Below are positions 1 to 9,625 of a stretch of DNA of 21,393 nucleotides, in pieces. This DNA comes from Ettlia oleoabundans (Eukaryota; Chlorophyta; Chlorophyceae; Chlamydomonadales): the NCBI GenBank assembly GCA_019693395.1, contig JAAMXP010000592.1, positions 1 to 21,393 of the forward strand, in the 5' to 3' direction. The translations under genes and the position numbers were made by a program. Below the pieces are notes generated by a model that made no database searches, was not told the origin of the DNA, and saw only the letters and a list, made by a program, of their open reading frames with translations. Position 1 is the first letter of the stretch, and the number at the start of each line of letters is the position of its first letter.

Positions 1-132
1 GGGGACATTGGGGGTGTAAGCAGGGGACAGCCTTCTGGAGTGGGGAACCTCATCACACTGCACCGTCCAGAACAGGTATTGATTGGAGTAAAAGGGAAGG
101 TGCAAATCAACGAGAACGTGCCAGGCAAGTGA
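1..132 (+). CDS. Possible 3' end of an upstream gene (partial, tentative)
   Basis: Reading from base 1, a frame stays open for 43 codons and stops at TGA 130-132. The end reads LHRPEQVLIGVKGKVQ, then INENVPGK. The HRPEQVLIGVKG stretch loosely recalls the E-H-x-L-x-G-V/I-K-G strand of MT-A70 type RNA methyltransferases. In those proteins, however, the domain continues well past this point, and here it stops 12 residues later. It could be a terminal exon, an exon ending at the CAG/GT junction near base 76, or chance. Nothing upstream is available to decide. Confidence 0.2.
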   Translation, partial: GDIGGVSRGQPSGVGNLITLHRPEQVLIGVKGKVQINENVPGK

Positions 133-574
133 AGGTGACACCAACAGGCGTTTTTAGTTATGCATGCAGAGGAATGACTATAACATGCACGTCAAGGCTT
201 CACGGCACAGCTTGCAGCAAGTTACTTGACGTAGACTTTGACTGAAATTTGCATGATAGATTCACTACCACGGGGGCTTGTATGCGGCTGATAGTAGCAC
301 ACCCACAAAACAATGGGCGGCGGCTCCCGCCGGCCACTGCTGGCGCCAGCTCACCCGCATCAAAGCCTGCTGGTTGCGCTCAGGCTCTGCAAGGGTTCTC
401 CATTATCGCCGCGCAACAATAGCACGCATCGCGGAGCTTCGTCCTTAAATGCTCCAGGGCGTCCGGCCATTTTACTTTCGGACGTCCGGCAAAGTTGCTC
501 GCTGCGCAAAAAGTTTGTTGCGTCACCGCGCCAGCCACACGACCTCGGCTGATTCTGTTAGGTGCTTGTCGGCG
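133..574. other. Non-coding stretch upstream of the thioesterase gene
   Basis: I see no supported gene here. It presumably holds the end of the upstream transcription unit plus the promoter and 5' leader of the + strand thioesterase gene. Open frames at 313-552 and 449-745 have no family resemblance, except that the second frame runs in phase through the true first exon starting at 575. No clear TATA box was recognised. Confidence 0.5.
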
Positions 575-3092
575 ATGGGGTCCAGCGAAGCGGCAGGCTT
601 GGATTACCCCGAGCCGCTCTGCTTGCAGTCGCTAAATGAGCACAAGTCCACGCTGATCATGTTGCACGGCTTGGGTGAGCCGCCGCTGGGGGTTCCCTTG
701 CGGCGTGACCGCCGCGGCGGGGCCTGTGCTGCCTTTGCTTCCTAGTCCCGTGGCAGTGTTCCCGGCAGGTCTCTCTGCCTGCTCCCTGGCACCTACAACT
801 AGAACCACCACGGGATGACTTGCTCAACAAAGCCCGCTCCTGACTCCCTGCTTGGCTGCGGTTGTTGGCATTGCTGCAGGCGACACGGGGATGGGCTGGT
901 CAGATGTGGGTCCGCTGCTGCAGCCAGACCTGCCAAACACGCAGTTTATGTTCCCCACTGCACCCATAGTGAGTGGCAATCCACCTATGTGTGATTTCTG
1001 CAGTATAGGAACTGGCTTGTTCTTATTTTAGAGGAGCCTGGCGTTGGTTCAACAGTTTCTTGCGCTGCTCATCGCCCTCCCTCGGCTTCTGCAGCGCTCC
1101 ATCACGCTGAACGACGGCATGCGCATGACTGGGTGGTACGACATAGCTGATTTAAACCGCCTGGGTGCTGAGCAGGACGCTGAGTCCATGCGAGAGAGCA
1201 AGCGGTGAGCGGGGCGTTGCCAGCCTTGCTTGCCCACAGGACAGTTGCTGAGCAACCAGCCACCATGGCTCATTTTGCCCCAGGGTCACCAGCAGGTGGC
1301 ACAGGCGGCACATGCTTGGCGCTGCAGCAAGCATCCTGCCAGTCCCTGCTGTCAACTGAACAATCGGCTTGTGCATGTTGGCAGGGCACGTACTGCGCCG
1401 CTCTGCTTCAATACCGCTCCTGCCCCGTGTGCTGAGGCGGCAGCGTAAAATGTTACGGTGTGCGGGTGCAGGTACATTGAGCAGCTGGTGCAGCAGCAGG
1501 TGGATGCAGGCATCCCCTCCTCATCCATAGCGGTGGGAGGATTCAGCCAGGGCGCAGCCATGTCCCTGCTCATGCTGCGCTCAAAGGTGGGTGGGTCCCT
1601 GTTGAGGGCATTATTGACATCCATCAGTTTGTAAGGCAAATGCGGCCGGCAGTTTGCAGCCGATTGAGCCATTGCTTGAAGGCAGAGCCGGATGGCTGGT
1701 GCCTGAAACCTTACCCTCAACCTGCCAACAACTACATTGCTTGCTTGACTTGCCAAGGGTCCGGCAAGCCAGCCTGAAGCGGTTTCACACACTGACCCGC
1801 CTGCGAAACTCCCTGGGTGCATAGTTAAGTGCTGTTCTGTACCTGTGCTTGCAGTTCAAGCTTGCGGGCGTCATTGGGCTGTCTGGCTACCTGCCGCTGC
1901 ACGAGGAGCTGCCGCTGATATCAGGCAGGACACGGAGCCGCTCCCGCCCTGCTATTACCACCCGCCCATGCTCCTTACCTTTCTTACCAGCTTCATCTGT
2001 GCCTTGCACTGCGCTCTGCTGCATGCTGTCACCTCAATTGCTCCTGAAACACACACGAGTCTCTTCAGCATGATGCAACATGCATGCTGCCAGGTTGCTC
2101 ACCTCTGTCATGCCCCTCTGCTGAACTGCTGTATGCCCTACCAGTCCACAACGAACCCAACGACCCCTGCTCTGTCACGGCTGCACTTGCTGCCTGTTAT
2201 CCCTGCTATCCAACTAGCTGATCCTTCCGTACGCCATGATCGCAGATGAGAACCGTGACACCCCTGTTCTGATGTGCCACGGTGACTGCGACCAAGTGGT
2301 GCACTACAAGTATGGGGAAGTCAGGTGAGGGCCTGGGGGGAAGGAAGGGGTGATACTGTGGATGTGCACGTTTGTAAGAGGTGGTGTAGGTGCGGTGGGG
2401 TGTGGGGTGGTTGGTGGGGGTGGTGTGGATGGACGCAAGAGTTTTGTAGCAGCCGACCCGCTCACATGTGGTGTTGATTATGGATGCCATTTTGGCGCTA
2501 ACCTGCTGCTGCTGCTGCTGCTGCTGCTGCTATGTTTGGGCCTGATTCGTTGCTGGCACGACTTGCCGCCTGAACCAGCTGCCAGCCATCTGCTGCATCT
2601 CACTTTCTGCGGTGCTGCGGGTGCCATCACTTGTGCACTTGACTCCACATGAGTGCAGCTATGATATGCTGAAGGAGGCGGGAGCCAAGGTGGAGTTCCA
2701 GGCATATGAGTTCATGGGTAAGTCCAGTTTGCAAGTGGAGACCCCTCATGCCTTATCTCCTGCCCTGCCACCTGCGGCCCATCACCTGTCAGTCGTAGCC
2801 TGTCATCCCATAATCTGTCAGCCTGCAAGTCGCCAAACTGCTGTGAATTGCGGCTCAAACGCCGCAGTTCTTGCTGCCCTGGCTTGTTGTGGGTGTCAGG
2901 CGCTTGCCGCATGCCATGGTGTAGCAGCTGATGCTGCAGGGAGAGGAACTGGCTCGATGTTGTTCACGCTATGCACCACGACCTGCTGACCTGCTGCATC
3001 TTGTTTGTTGTGCAGGCCACGAGGCGTGCCCAGAAGAGCTGCAATCAGTTCGAGACTTCTTGCAGAGCTGCTTTGGTGTCAAGAAGAACTGA
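575..3092 (+). CDS. Acyl-protein thioesterase / carboxylesterase (APT1/LYPLA family)
   Basis: This is a serine hydrolase of the APT1/lysophospholipase family, which removes palmitate from cysteines of cytosolic proteins and hydrolyses small esters. Exons are 575-674, 880-968, 1095-1204, 1472-1586, 1855-1924, 2246-2324, 2659-2717 and 3016-3092. They join in frame to 232 aa, the usual family length. Visible landmarks are LIMLHGLGDTG (residues 27-37, oxyanion-hole region), the nucleophile elbow GGFSQG with Ser125, VLMCHGDCDQVV (residues 169-180, supplying the catalytic Asp) and His209 in GHE. The protein ends SCFGVKKN. The start at 575 is the first ATG in phase with exon 1 and gives a normal N-terminus without a targeting signal, which suggests a cytosolic enzyme. 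Intron 5 begins with GC (1925-1926): the join IS-D-ENRDTPVLMCHG matches the family, and I found no GT donor that keeps the frame. Function is inferred from family; the acyl substrate is unknown. Confidence 0.9.
2503..2529 (+). repeat. (CTG)9 trinucleotide microsatellite
   Basis: Nine perfect CTG units lie in intron 6 of the thioesterase gene. They are flanked by a G-rich, GGTG/GTGG-biased tract on the left (about 2378-2430). The repeat lies outside the coding exons, so length change should not alter the protein. Confidence 0.95.
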
Positions 3093-3688
3093 AAAGTCAA
3101 TAGGAGAATCGAAACTAAGCGCTTTGGAGCTTGCCAATGCGAACTATACTATCACGTGCGGGGGCTGTCAAAAGTCCCGCCATGCAGCAAGCTGGCCGTT
3201 CAGCGGTCCTGCCTGCGACATATTGAGAGGAAGTGTTTGCGCACTTGTGAGAGCCCACTATGGGGGTGTGCTGTAGATCACCAATATAGTTCATTTCGTG
3301 CTGCCCGTCATATTTATCATGCTTCTCCCAATTCATCTGCTTACTGCTAAGGGCCTGTCTGCTCTCCTGAGGTTGCTGGCAACCTATGCTCATTGCCAGG
3401 TCATTCATTTGGACCAAGTAGCTGTTTGGTTGCGCCCAGCACTACTGCCAGCACCTGAAATTTACCAGCACTTCTACAACCTTCTCACGCATCAACCAGC
3501 ACCCACACCCTGGCATGTAGTCACTGCCATATGTCGAGAAATGTGAACACACATACACGTTCACCTGCACATTCTGCTTCACACAAAGAGCATGAAGAGG
3601 TAAGGTATGGGTTACAAGTGCATTAATACTAGTTCCAATACCAGTTGCTCAAAGGCAGGGGCAGGGTGGCAGTCGTCACCCTGCTGCG
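3093..3688. other. Convergent intergenic region
   Basis: This lies between the stops of the + strand thioesterase and the - strand plastid-protein gene and probably holds both 3' UTRs. Several open frames of 60-100 codons occur on both strands, but none shows a recognisable motif or joins a neighbouring exon. I found no exact TGTAA on the + strand for the thioesterase transcript. Confidence 0.6.
3612..3616 (-). promoter_or_regulatory. Candidate TGTAA polyadenylation signal
   Basis: TTACA on the + strand reads TGTAA on the - strand, about 73 nt past the stop of the 3689-4571 gene. TGTAA is the usual poly(A) signal in chlorophyte nuclear genes. A 5-bp match occurs often by chance, so the position is the main support. 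Confidence 0.45.
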
Positions 3689-4571
3689 TCACCGCGATAT
3701 GACCACCGCACGCCTGATGGCGTCTGGCATGGTCTGCATGATAAGCGGCACATCCACGCAAGCCTCCAGCAACGTCTGCAGCCGCTGCTCTGGCTGCTGG
3801 CTGCTTGCGTTTCTCAGCACGAGCTCCGCGGCGGCCTCACCCTCCAGCAGCCGCACTATCAGCACATCACCGGCACCTTCTACTGCCTCAACTCGGGCCA
3901 CCACATCCGCAACCGACAGCACCTCGCCCCCCTTTGCCACACGCAGCAGCGAGATCTGCAGGAAGTGGCCGGGGTGGAAGGGTGGGTGGGTGTTTGTGTG
4001 CGGGGTAAGTGCAGGGGTGGGGAGGAAGTCGTAGCGTGTGGGATGGAGGGGTACAAAAGGTGGGTCCAACCAACTTGCCATTAGAACTGCTTTGCGGTCA
4101 TTCAGCTTACTGACTGCACCAAGGAAAGAAACCATGCATGGCGAGCAGAAGGAATCGGCAGGCGTTGGCACCATGCACGGCCAAGTTTGCAGGCGTTTGC
4201 AGCAGGTGCCCACACGACATCCCTACCTGGAACCCGTCAGGCATCGCATCAGTACGCAGCGGCAGCGCGAATGGTAGATTGCGGCCGTTGGTGGTCAGCG
4301 TGGCTGCCCACTGATACATCTGCTGGATGAAGGACGCCCTGTTGACGTCGGCAGGAAGCTGGGCGGTGGCAAGCTGAAGAGAGGGCGGGGCTGCCGCTGC
4401 CGCCACTACAACACCCTGCCGCCTGGCTTGTGGCCGGCCGGATATACGCTGGTGAGCGGCCGATCGTCGAGATGGCGCGGGCAGCCTGCAGGGGATGTCC
4501 CGAAAGCGGCGCGTGACCTGCGCTTGGCCACCAGTGGCGCTGCTAACCCCCAGTGCTAAGTGGGCGACCAT
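3689..4571 (-). CDS. Conserved plastid-targeted protein, possibly DUF7148-like
   Basis: There are two exons, 4227-4571 and 3689-3955, joined phase 0 (TTC CAG/GTAGGG ... CTGCAG/ATC TCG), giving 203 aa. The first 55-65 residues are rich in Ala, Arg, Ser and Gln with almost no acidic residues (for example RRFRDIPCRLPAPSRRSA), typical of a chloroplast transit peptide and followed by VVVAAAAAP. The mature part has a short helical stretch, FIQQMYQWAATLTTNGRNLP, then LPLRTDAMPDGFQISLLRV and a segment with GDVLIVRLLEGEAAAELVLR. It ends in a helical tail. The pattern resembles plant plastid proteins of unknown function that I associate with DUF7148, but I cannot confirm this without a search. No catalytic motif or membrane segment is visible. 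The ATG at 4571 is preferred because it gives the transit peptide. Confidence 0.7.
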
Positions 4572-5079
4572 TTTGACGCAAACATAAGCAGCAGAATGAG
4601 TCTACCTGCCACCAAGCCGGGCGTAAACCTGAAAACCACATGCTGCGCGGCACCACAGCGTGCGGGCGGCACACTCTATCAACGGCGCCTGCCAGCCACG
4701 CATTGATGGCTGATCTGCTGTCGGTCAAAAAGTAATGTTACTAGCCATAAAATTGCGAGCCAAGGGGAGCAAATTGAAAGCCGAGGATGAATGAGGGATG
4801 CAAGGTCAATAAAATACGGGGTAGAGTGACACAACAACAAAAGAATGACATCCATTCAATTCCAGGTGGAAGGGGGTCCACGGCGGGGTTCTCAATGATG
4901 GGAACGACAGGGAAGAAAGTATGGGTGGTAGACTGCTGCCATGTGCAAAGCTGAAATACAGTACTGAATGCGTCCCACGGCCGCCAGTGCTCAGTCACCA
5001 GACAAGCTGGGCATTTCCCGGCACTGGCTGTAGGCAACTGGCGGATGTCATTGTTTGCCTGACTGAGTTGGCTGCTTTC
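4572..5079. other. Intergenic region between two - strand genes
   Basis: This runs from the start of the plastid-protein gene to the stop of the phosphoglycolate phosphatase gene. It should contain the phosphatase 3' UTR and the promoter of the plastid-protein gene. A - strand frame at 4741-5037 and a + strand frame at 4921-5109 are open, but show no recognisable protein character. The part around 4730-4860 is more A-rich than its surroundings. Confidence 0.55.
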
Positions 5080-8067
5080 TCAAGCAGTGACGGGCTGCTT
5101 GACATCTAGCAGCGCAGCGAGCGAGTCGACGTAGCAATCGGGGTGGATGCTGTTCTCGGGGCTCAACAGCTGCTCCTCAGTTGTCACGCCTGCAGCAGCC
5201 ATTCAATACAAGCATACAAAGAAGGAGGCGTTAAGCTTTGATATTAGACAACTAGGCTAGACAAGCACACACCCTCAGTGCTGCATACTACGGCGCATAG
5301 CAGGAGCTTGAATAAGGAGTTGCAACCATTGAAGGAAAACAGCGACTCCTGGCTGGTTATAGCTAGGAGATGCAGCCATGTTCAATGCTATGGTCAATGT
5401 AGTGCCTTGAGAACTGTTACTAACAGTGACCTCATGCGGCCCTGTGCTCACCTGACAGGCACAGCATGGTGGTGAGGCCGCCATTCTTTCCGAACAGGAT
5501 GTCAGTGTCGAGGCGGTCACCCACCATGCAAATCTGCAGCATGAACGAGGATAGCACGATAATAAGAAGGCACAAAGGAGAGCAAGGGGCGACATGAGCC
5601 GATCTGCTGCGGAGAGAAAGGCCTGAGAATGTGCGAAAGAAGGCGCCCATCTTCGGTATGCATGGCTCGACCCCTTGGACAACCTGTGTGCCAGCCATGG
5701 CAGCTGGGCTGGGTGCAGGGCATACTGGCGATGTTGTTGAGCCACGCACCTGCTCTCGCCGCAGGTTGAACTTGTCTGCGATGTTTGCCAGCATAAACTC
5801 TGCAGGCTTGCCCACCACTGTCGGCTCGCGCTTGGTGGAGCCTGCAGGTGCAGCAAGGGTGATGCAGGTGTGGTGGGGGGAACAAGGACATGGGTCCAGC
5901 ACGTAAGTAGGCATAAAACAGGGAGCCCAACCAACCAGGTAGCAGTTTGCAAAGGCGCAAGAACGGGCACTCACCACGAATGGCTCCCACCATGCTGCCG
6001 TTGCCCGCCCACTCCTGTGCATCTGTCAAGTGAGTCACAGCATCTGCGGGTGGTGGCAGCATGGCGGCAACAACAGTGAGACACAGTATAGTGAGCAGCT
6101 TTTGCATACATTTCAGAAGATGGAGCAACTGTCGAGGTGATGCACGTGCGTAGCCACCCTAAAGGCGCCCTCGCCTCACACGCTTTGTGCTAAAGTCGGC
6201 AAAGCAATCGCAGCGGCAATTGCAGCTGGCATGGCAGCTCTAGGCATGCTGCCCTGCAACTCAGCTCGACCACAGGCATGCACACATGCAGCGCAACCCA
6301 CCCGTGTTTGTAGCAATGAACATGCACCCCGGGTTATCGCGGATGCAGAGCGTGGCCATCTGTATCTTGTAGTAGTTGATGTTGCGGTCAAAGCCCACCA
6401 CCACAGCACCCACATCGTGGTCGTGCTCCAGGAACATGCCGGGAGTGAGCTCCACTTTCTTGTCTGCGTCAGCGGGGCCGCCAATGTGGGCAATGCCCTT
6501 CAGGTCCAGCTCCTCCTGCACAACGGGTGAGAGGTGGTGGTTCGATGGTGATGGTAGTGAAGCTAGTGATGGTGCTCGGGTGGCTGGATGGAAGGATGGG
6601 CGGGTGCACGGAGCCCAAGGATGCATGTGTGTGGAGCAGTAGGGGAGCGGGGCCAAGGAGCAACTTGCATAGGGCAGTGGCAGTCACGGGGGAGGGGAGA
6701 AGCATGCATGGACCAGCAAGGAAGTGATAAGGCAGGTGTACGGCACGGTGAGTCTGAAATGTAGAGGGCTAGCGGAGGACCGTGGGCTGGCCAGACTGGG
6801 ACATTGGAGCCAGAGGTGGCAGCTAAATGGCTTGCACTGCCCAGAGGTCACTCGCCCTGCCTGGCTTAACTACTTTCACTTCCCCCCGCCCATCAAACCA
6901 ACACCTGCTCATGTTCAGCACTGTGTGAGTGCTTTGCTCTCACCTGGATGCCCACCTCCCCCACCACGTACACCTTCTTGTCCTTGGGGAACTTAATGCT
7001 CTCCAGGTAGGCGGCAGCGGCGTAAGAGGAGGAGTAGATCTCCTCCTGCACCCGACAAGGACAAGAGGGGCATGAGCGAGGCAGGCCAGCAAAGGGAGCC
7101 ATCTACAGCCGGCTGCCAGGGGGGCAAAAGCGGCGGAGGAGGCGGGAGGGACACTTCCAGAGTGCAGGGTCAGCTGCAGCGGTTAGAACAATGTCCTGCT
7201 GCAGCAACATTCAATGCTTTGCATGCAATGAGCGGCCTCAAAGTTGCACGAAGGTGTGTTAGCAGCGGTGTTATGGGAACCTCAGCAGCAGGCAGGCAGG
7301 CGCACCGCTTTCACGTTCAAGCCCAAGCCTGTGAACTTTTTAAGGTAGCCTGCGCGGCTCTTGGTGGAGTTGTTGGTTACAAACACCAGCTGCTTGCCCT
7401 GCAATTCGGGTCAAAAAGAGGCAAAAGGGGGGGGCCAGGGTTGGGGCAACCAAGGTGTGTGCCGTCGGCGTGCCTGCCCGGCTTCCTCAGCCCCAAGATT
7501 CGATATGGGTACTACTCTAGCATGCTTTCAGTGCCTGATAAGGCCACGCAAGACTGTGGCAATGCACAGCGCAGCGGGCAGCTGCACTTGCCATGTTGCG
7601 GAGCATGTCCAGTGTTTCGGGCACGCCCTCAATCACGCTGTCACCGCGCCAGATCACGCCATCGCAGTCAAAGATGAAGCAATCGACTTTGTCCAAGATG
7701 GCCTTCTTGTCATCCAGCGTGGCGCGCTGGGCTGCGGGGGCAGAGCAAGTGAACAATGGGCGGGTGTTGCGGCAGCGACGGTCCTTTGTCTACACTGGCG
7801 TAGTACAGCCTGATGGGCGCAGCCAAGTCTGCAACTTTTTGTCGAAACTATGTAGGAGTTGTTGAATGGGCGAAAGGACTCACGTTTCGTCGACGAAGTC
7901 GCCTGCGCTGCCACGCTCATCCTCAGCTGCCTGCCTGCCGCTGCGCCTACTCGCCGAACGGCGGGTGTCCAAGCCTTGGCACGAGCTACTGCTCGATCCT
8001 GTTGCCTAGCAGCCGATGCCGGGGCTGCACTGCTACCTAAAGTCTTCGTCGCTGCGCAACTGGCCAT
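5080..8067 (-). CDS. PGLP1: Phosphoglycolate phosphatase, chloroplastic (HAD superfamily)
   Basis: It hydrolyses 2-phosphoglycolate, the Rubisco oxygenation product, to glycolate, the first step of photorespiration, in the stroma. Nine exons: 7884-8067, 7592-7731, 7306-7398, 6944-7045, 6302-6515, 5975-6043, 5750-5841, 5452-5533 and 5080-5189. Every junction keeps frame, giving 361 aa. Residues 1 to about 60 are an Ala/Arg/Ser-rich transit peptide. HAD motif I is [10 protein letters not shown] with Asp83 and Asp85; motif II is [11 protein letters not shown] (Thr116); the cap includes [20 protein letters not shown] and [13 protein letters not shown]; motif III is VVGKP (Lys279); motif IV is [13 protein letters not shown] (Asp304, Asp309). 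The C-terminus is [10 protein letters not shown]. The start at 8067 is the ATG giving a normal transit peptide; in-frame ATGs farther upstream are possible. Intron 2 has a GC donor (GCAAGT, GC at 7591-7590). The name rests on strong similarity to plant PGLP1; p-nitrophenylphosphatase paralogs are the alternative. Confidence 0.93.
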
Positions 8068-8376
8068 TGGCGGCTCGATCGGCAAGCCGCAGGTTATGTG
8101 CCAGCAAAGCTCGCTGCCCAAGGTGCGCAATGAAGCCGAGTTCCTTCTCATCTTCCTGCCCGAGCAGTACAGCGCCGCAGGACAGCCCTTTCCGAGCAAA
8201 CTAACCTAACTAGACAGCGCTTTTGTTGTGTGAGCATGCCTAATTGAAAAATTGTTGCCGTCTGTCTGACATCTTCATCACCTCGTTCGCATCGCAGTGT
8301 TGAGCCAGTGGTATTAGTGCTGTACAATTAGCCTTGTAAAGCTAGTGACTGCTCTGGGCGCCGGGCAGCGCCGACG
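8068..8376. promoter_or_regulatory. Shared upstream region of PGLP1 and LSM3 (divergent promoter)
   Basis: Only 309 bp separate the start codons of the - strand phosphatase and the + strand LSM3 gene, so both promoters and 5' leaders must lie here unless the leaders carry introns. The left half is GC-rich and could also encode an upstream extension of the phosphatase N-terminus. The part around 8220-8290 is AT-richer (for example TAATTGAAAAATTG at 8241-8254) and is the more likely core promoter. I could not assign a specific transcription-factor site. Confidence 0.55.
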
Positions 8377-9056
8377 ATGGCGACAGAGGAAGACAACACA
8401 GTGCGGGAGCCTCTTGACTTGATCAGGCTCTCGCTGGACGAGAAGGTCTATGTAAAGCTCAAAGGGGAGCGCGAGCTTCGCGGCAAGCTGCACGTAAGGC
8501 TGCAAGCAGCAGTAGCCAAGCTGCCGCCACCCACCCGCCACTGCCAGTCCTGTTGCCACATTCAGCGCACAACACCATGCCGGCTTTCGGCCTTGCGGTC
8601 GTGCTGCAGGCATATGACCAGCACTTAAACATGATCTTGGGGGATGTTGAGGAGACGGTTACGTCAGTAGAGATTGATGAAGAGACGTTTGAGGAAATCA
8701 TCAAGGCGAGCCCCCAACAAGGAGCCCTATAGGCCACACAGCGCTTGTTCAGCCAGCTAGCAGCAGACCCACATATCGCCTCTGAAAGTGACCCATTGTT
8801 CCAAACAATGCTGCTCAATCTGCATGTTGACATGTTGCAGTCAAATTTGCAGTTTGTCCCAACATGGGTGGCAGTGAGGGGCAATAGCATTGTCCCAACA
8901 TGGGTGGCAGTGAGGGGCAATAGCATGAAGACCCTTCTGTGTGCTGACCCTCCTCATGCATGCGCTGCATTGCTGCAGACAAACAAGCGCATGGTTCCCT
9001 ACCTATTCGTGCGTGGCGACGGCGTGATCCTTGTATCGCCGCCGCTGCGGTCGTGA
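8377..9056 (+). CDS. LSM3: U6 snRNA-associated Sm-like protein LSm3
   Basis: LSm3 is a subunit of two heptameric rings. Nuclear LSm2-8 binds the U6 snRNA 3' end for splicing, and cytoplasmic LSm1-7 promotes mRNA decapping. Exons 8377-8493, 8610-8705 and 8979-9056 join phase 0 to give 96 aa, close to the family length of about 100. The N-terminus reads [20 protein letters not shown]. The Sm1 motif runs through [20 protein letters not shown], and Sm2 is [19 protein letters not shown], diagnostic of LSm3. The start has no competing upstream ATG in frame. Intron 2 begins with GC (AAG/GCGAGC, GC at 8706-8707); the join [15 protein letters not shown] fits the family and leaves the frame intact. A U6-processing factor in a genome with apparently many GC-AG introns is a coincidence, not evidence of a link. 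Confidence 0.93.
8855..8926 (+). repeat. Perfect 2 x 36-bp tandem duplication in LSM3 intron 2
   Basis: Units 8855-8890 and 8891-8926 are identical; each begins TGTCCCAACATGGGTGGCAG and ends GGGGCAATAGCAT. Identity of the copies points to a recent duplication or recent homogenisation. The repeat sits 52 nt before the 3' splice site at 8978, so the branch-point region itself is probably outside it. Confidence 0.95.
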
Positions 9057-9625
9057 CAGCCAGCCACCCTCAACTACCACCCTATGCAGCACAGCAGCTT
9101 TTACCAGCAAGCGGCAGCCAGCTTGGCTCCAGAATGGCAGCTCTCCACATACAGCTGCAGTCGGAGCATAAAGAGGCAATCGTCTTGAGCGTGATGCTCA
9201 TTCCACTGTTGGTTGGGTACCTGCCTCAACTTCTCCGCCATCAATCCCTCCCACCCTGCCCTCATATGGTCCCCGTGTTAGCCAACATTGTGAACTTCAC
9301 TGTGCCTGCCAACACTCCTCTTGCAGCCATAGCATATGTGATCACAATGAATCAGGCCTGTGTTCAAGAGTAGGAGGAGCCGGAGGGCCGGGACTGTTGC
9401 AGGAGGGGGGTCACAAGTCACGTAAAAGGGTGAAACCCCCAAAATACCACCACACTTACAGTGCTGGGCAGTTCTGAAAAGATTTCTCGCTGGATGCTGC
9501 ATGTCAAGACAGGGCTATTCCCTGGGGAACAAATGCAGCTACACAGCACAGTAGGGTCTGTGGGTTGCGCTTCAAAGGATGTCAACACACATTACAAGGG
9601 GAATCTGTGCTGCCGCAGCCTCGCC
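9057..9625. other. Convergent intergenic region (LSM3 / MTN)
   Basis: It holds the 3' UTRs of LSM3 (+) and the methylthioadenosine nucleosidase (-). TTACA at 9456-9460 reads TGTAA on the - strand, about 166 nt past the nucleosidase stop, and is a candidate poly(A) signal for that gene. A + strand frame through 8960-9373 is open but begins inside the last LSM3 exon in another frame, and looks like a shadow. No other gene is supported. Confidence 0.55.

Noticed and set aside
1855..2249. Thioesterase exon 5 read through as one long open frame to about 2249
   Set aside because: The read-through lacks any family similarity after LPLIS; the GC-AG intron restores ENRDTPVLMCHGD, which is conserved.
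5275..5970. Several - strand open frames of about 200 codons
   Set aside because: They run through introns and exons of PGLP1 in mixed frames; the spliced reading in the correct frames gives the conserved phosphatase.
3689..8067. Neighbouring - strand plastid genes considered as an operon or metabolic cluster
   Set aside because: Each has its own introns and about 500 bp lies between them; nothing suggests co-transcription or a shared pathway.
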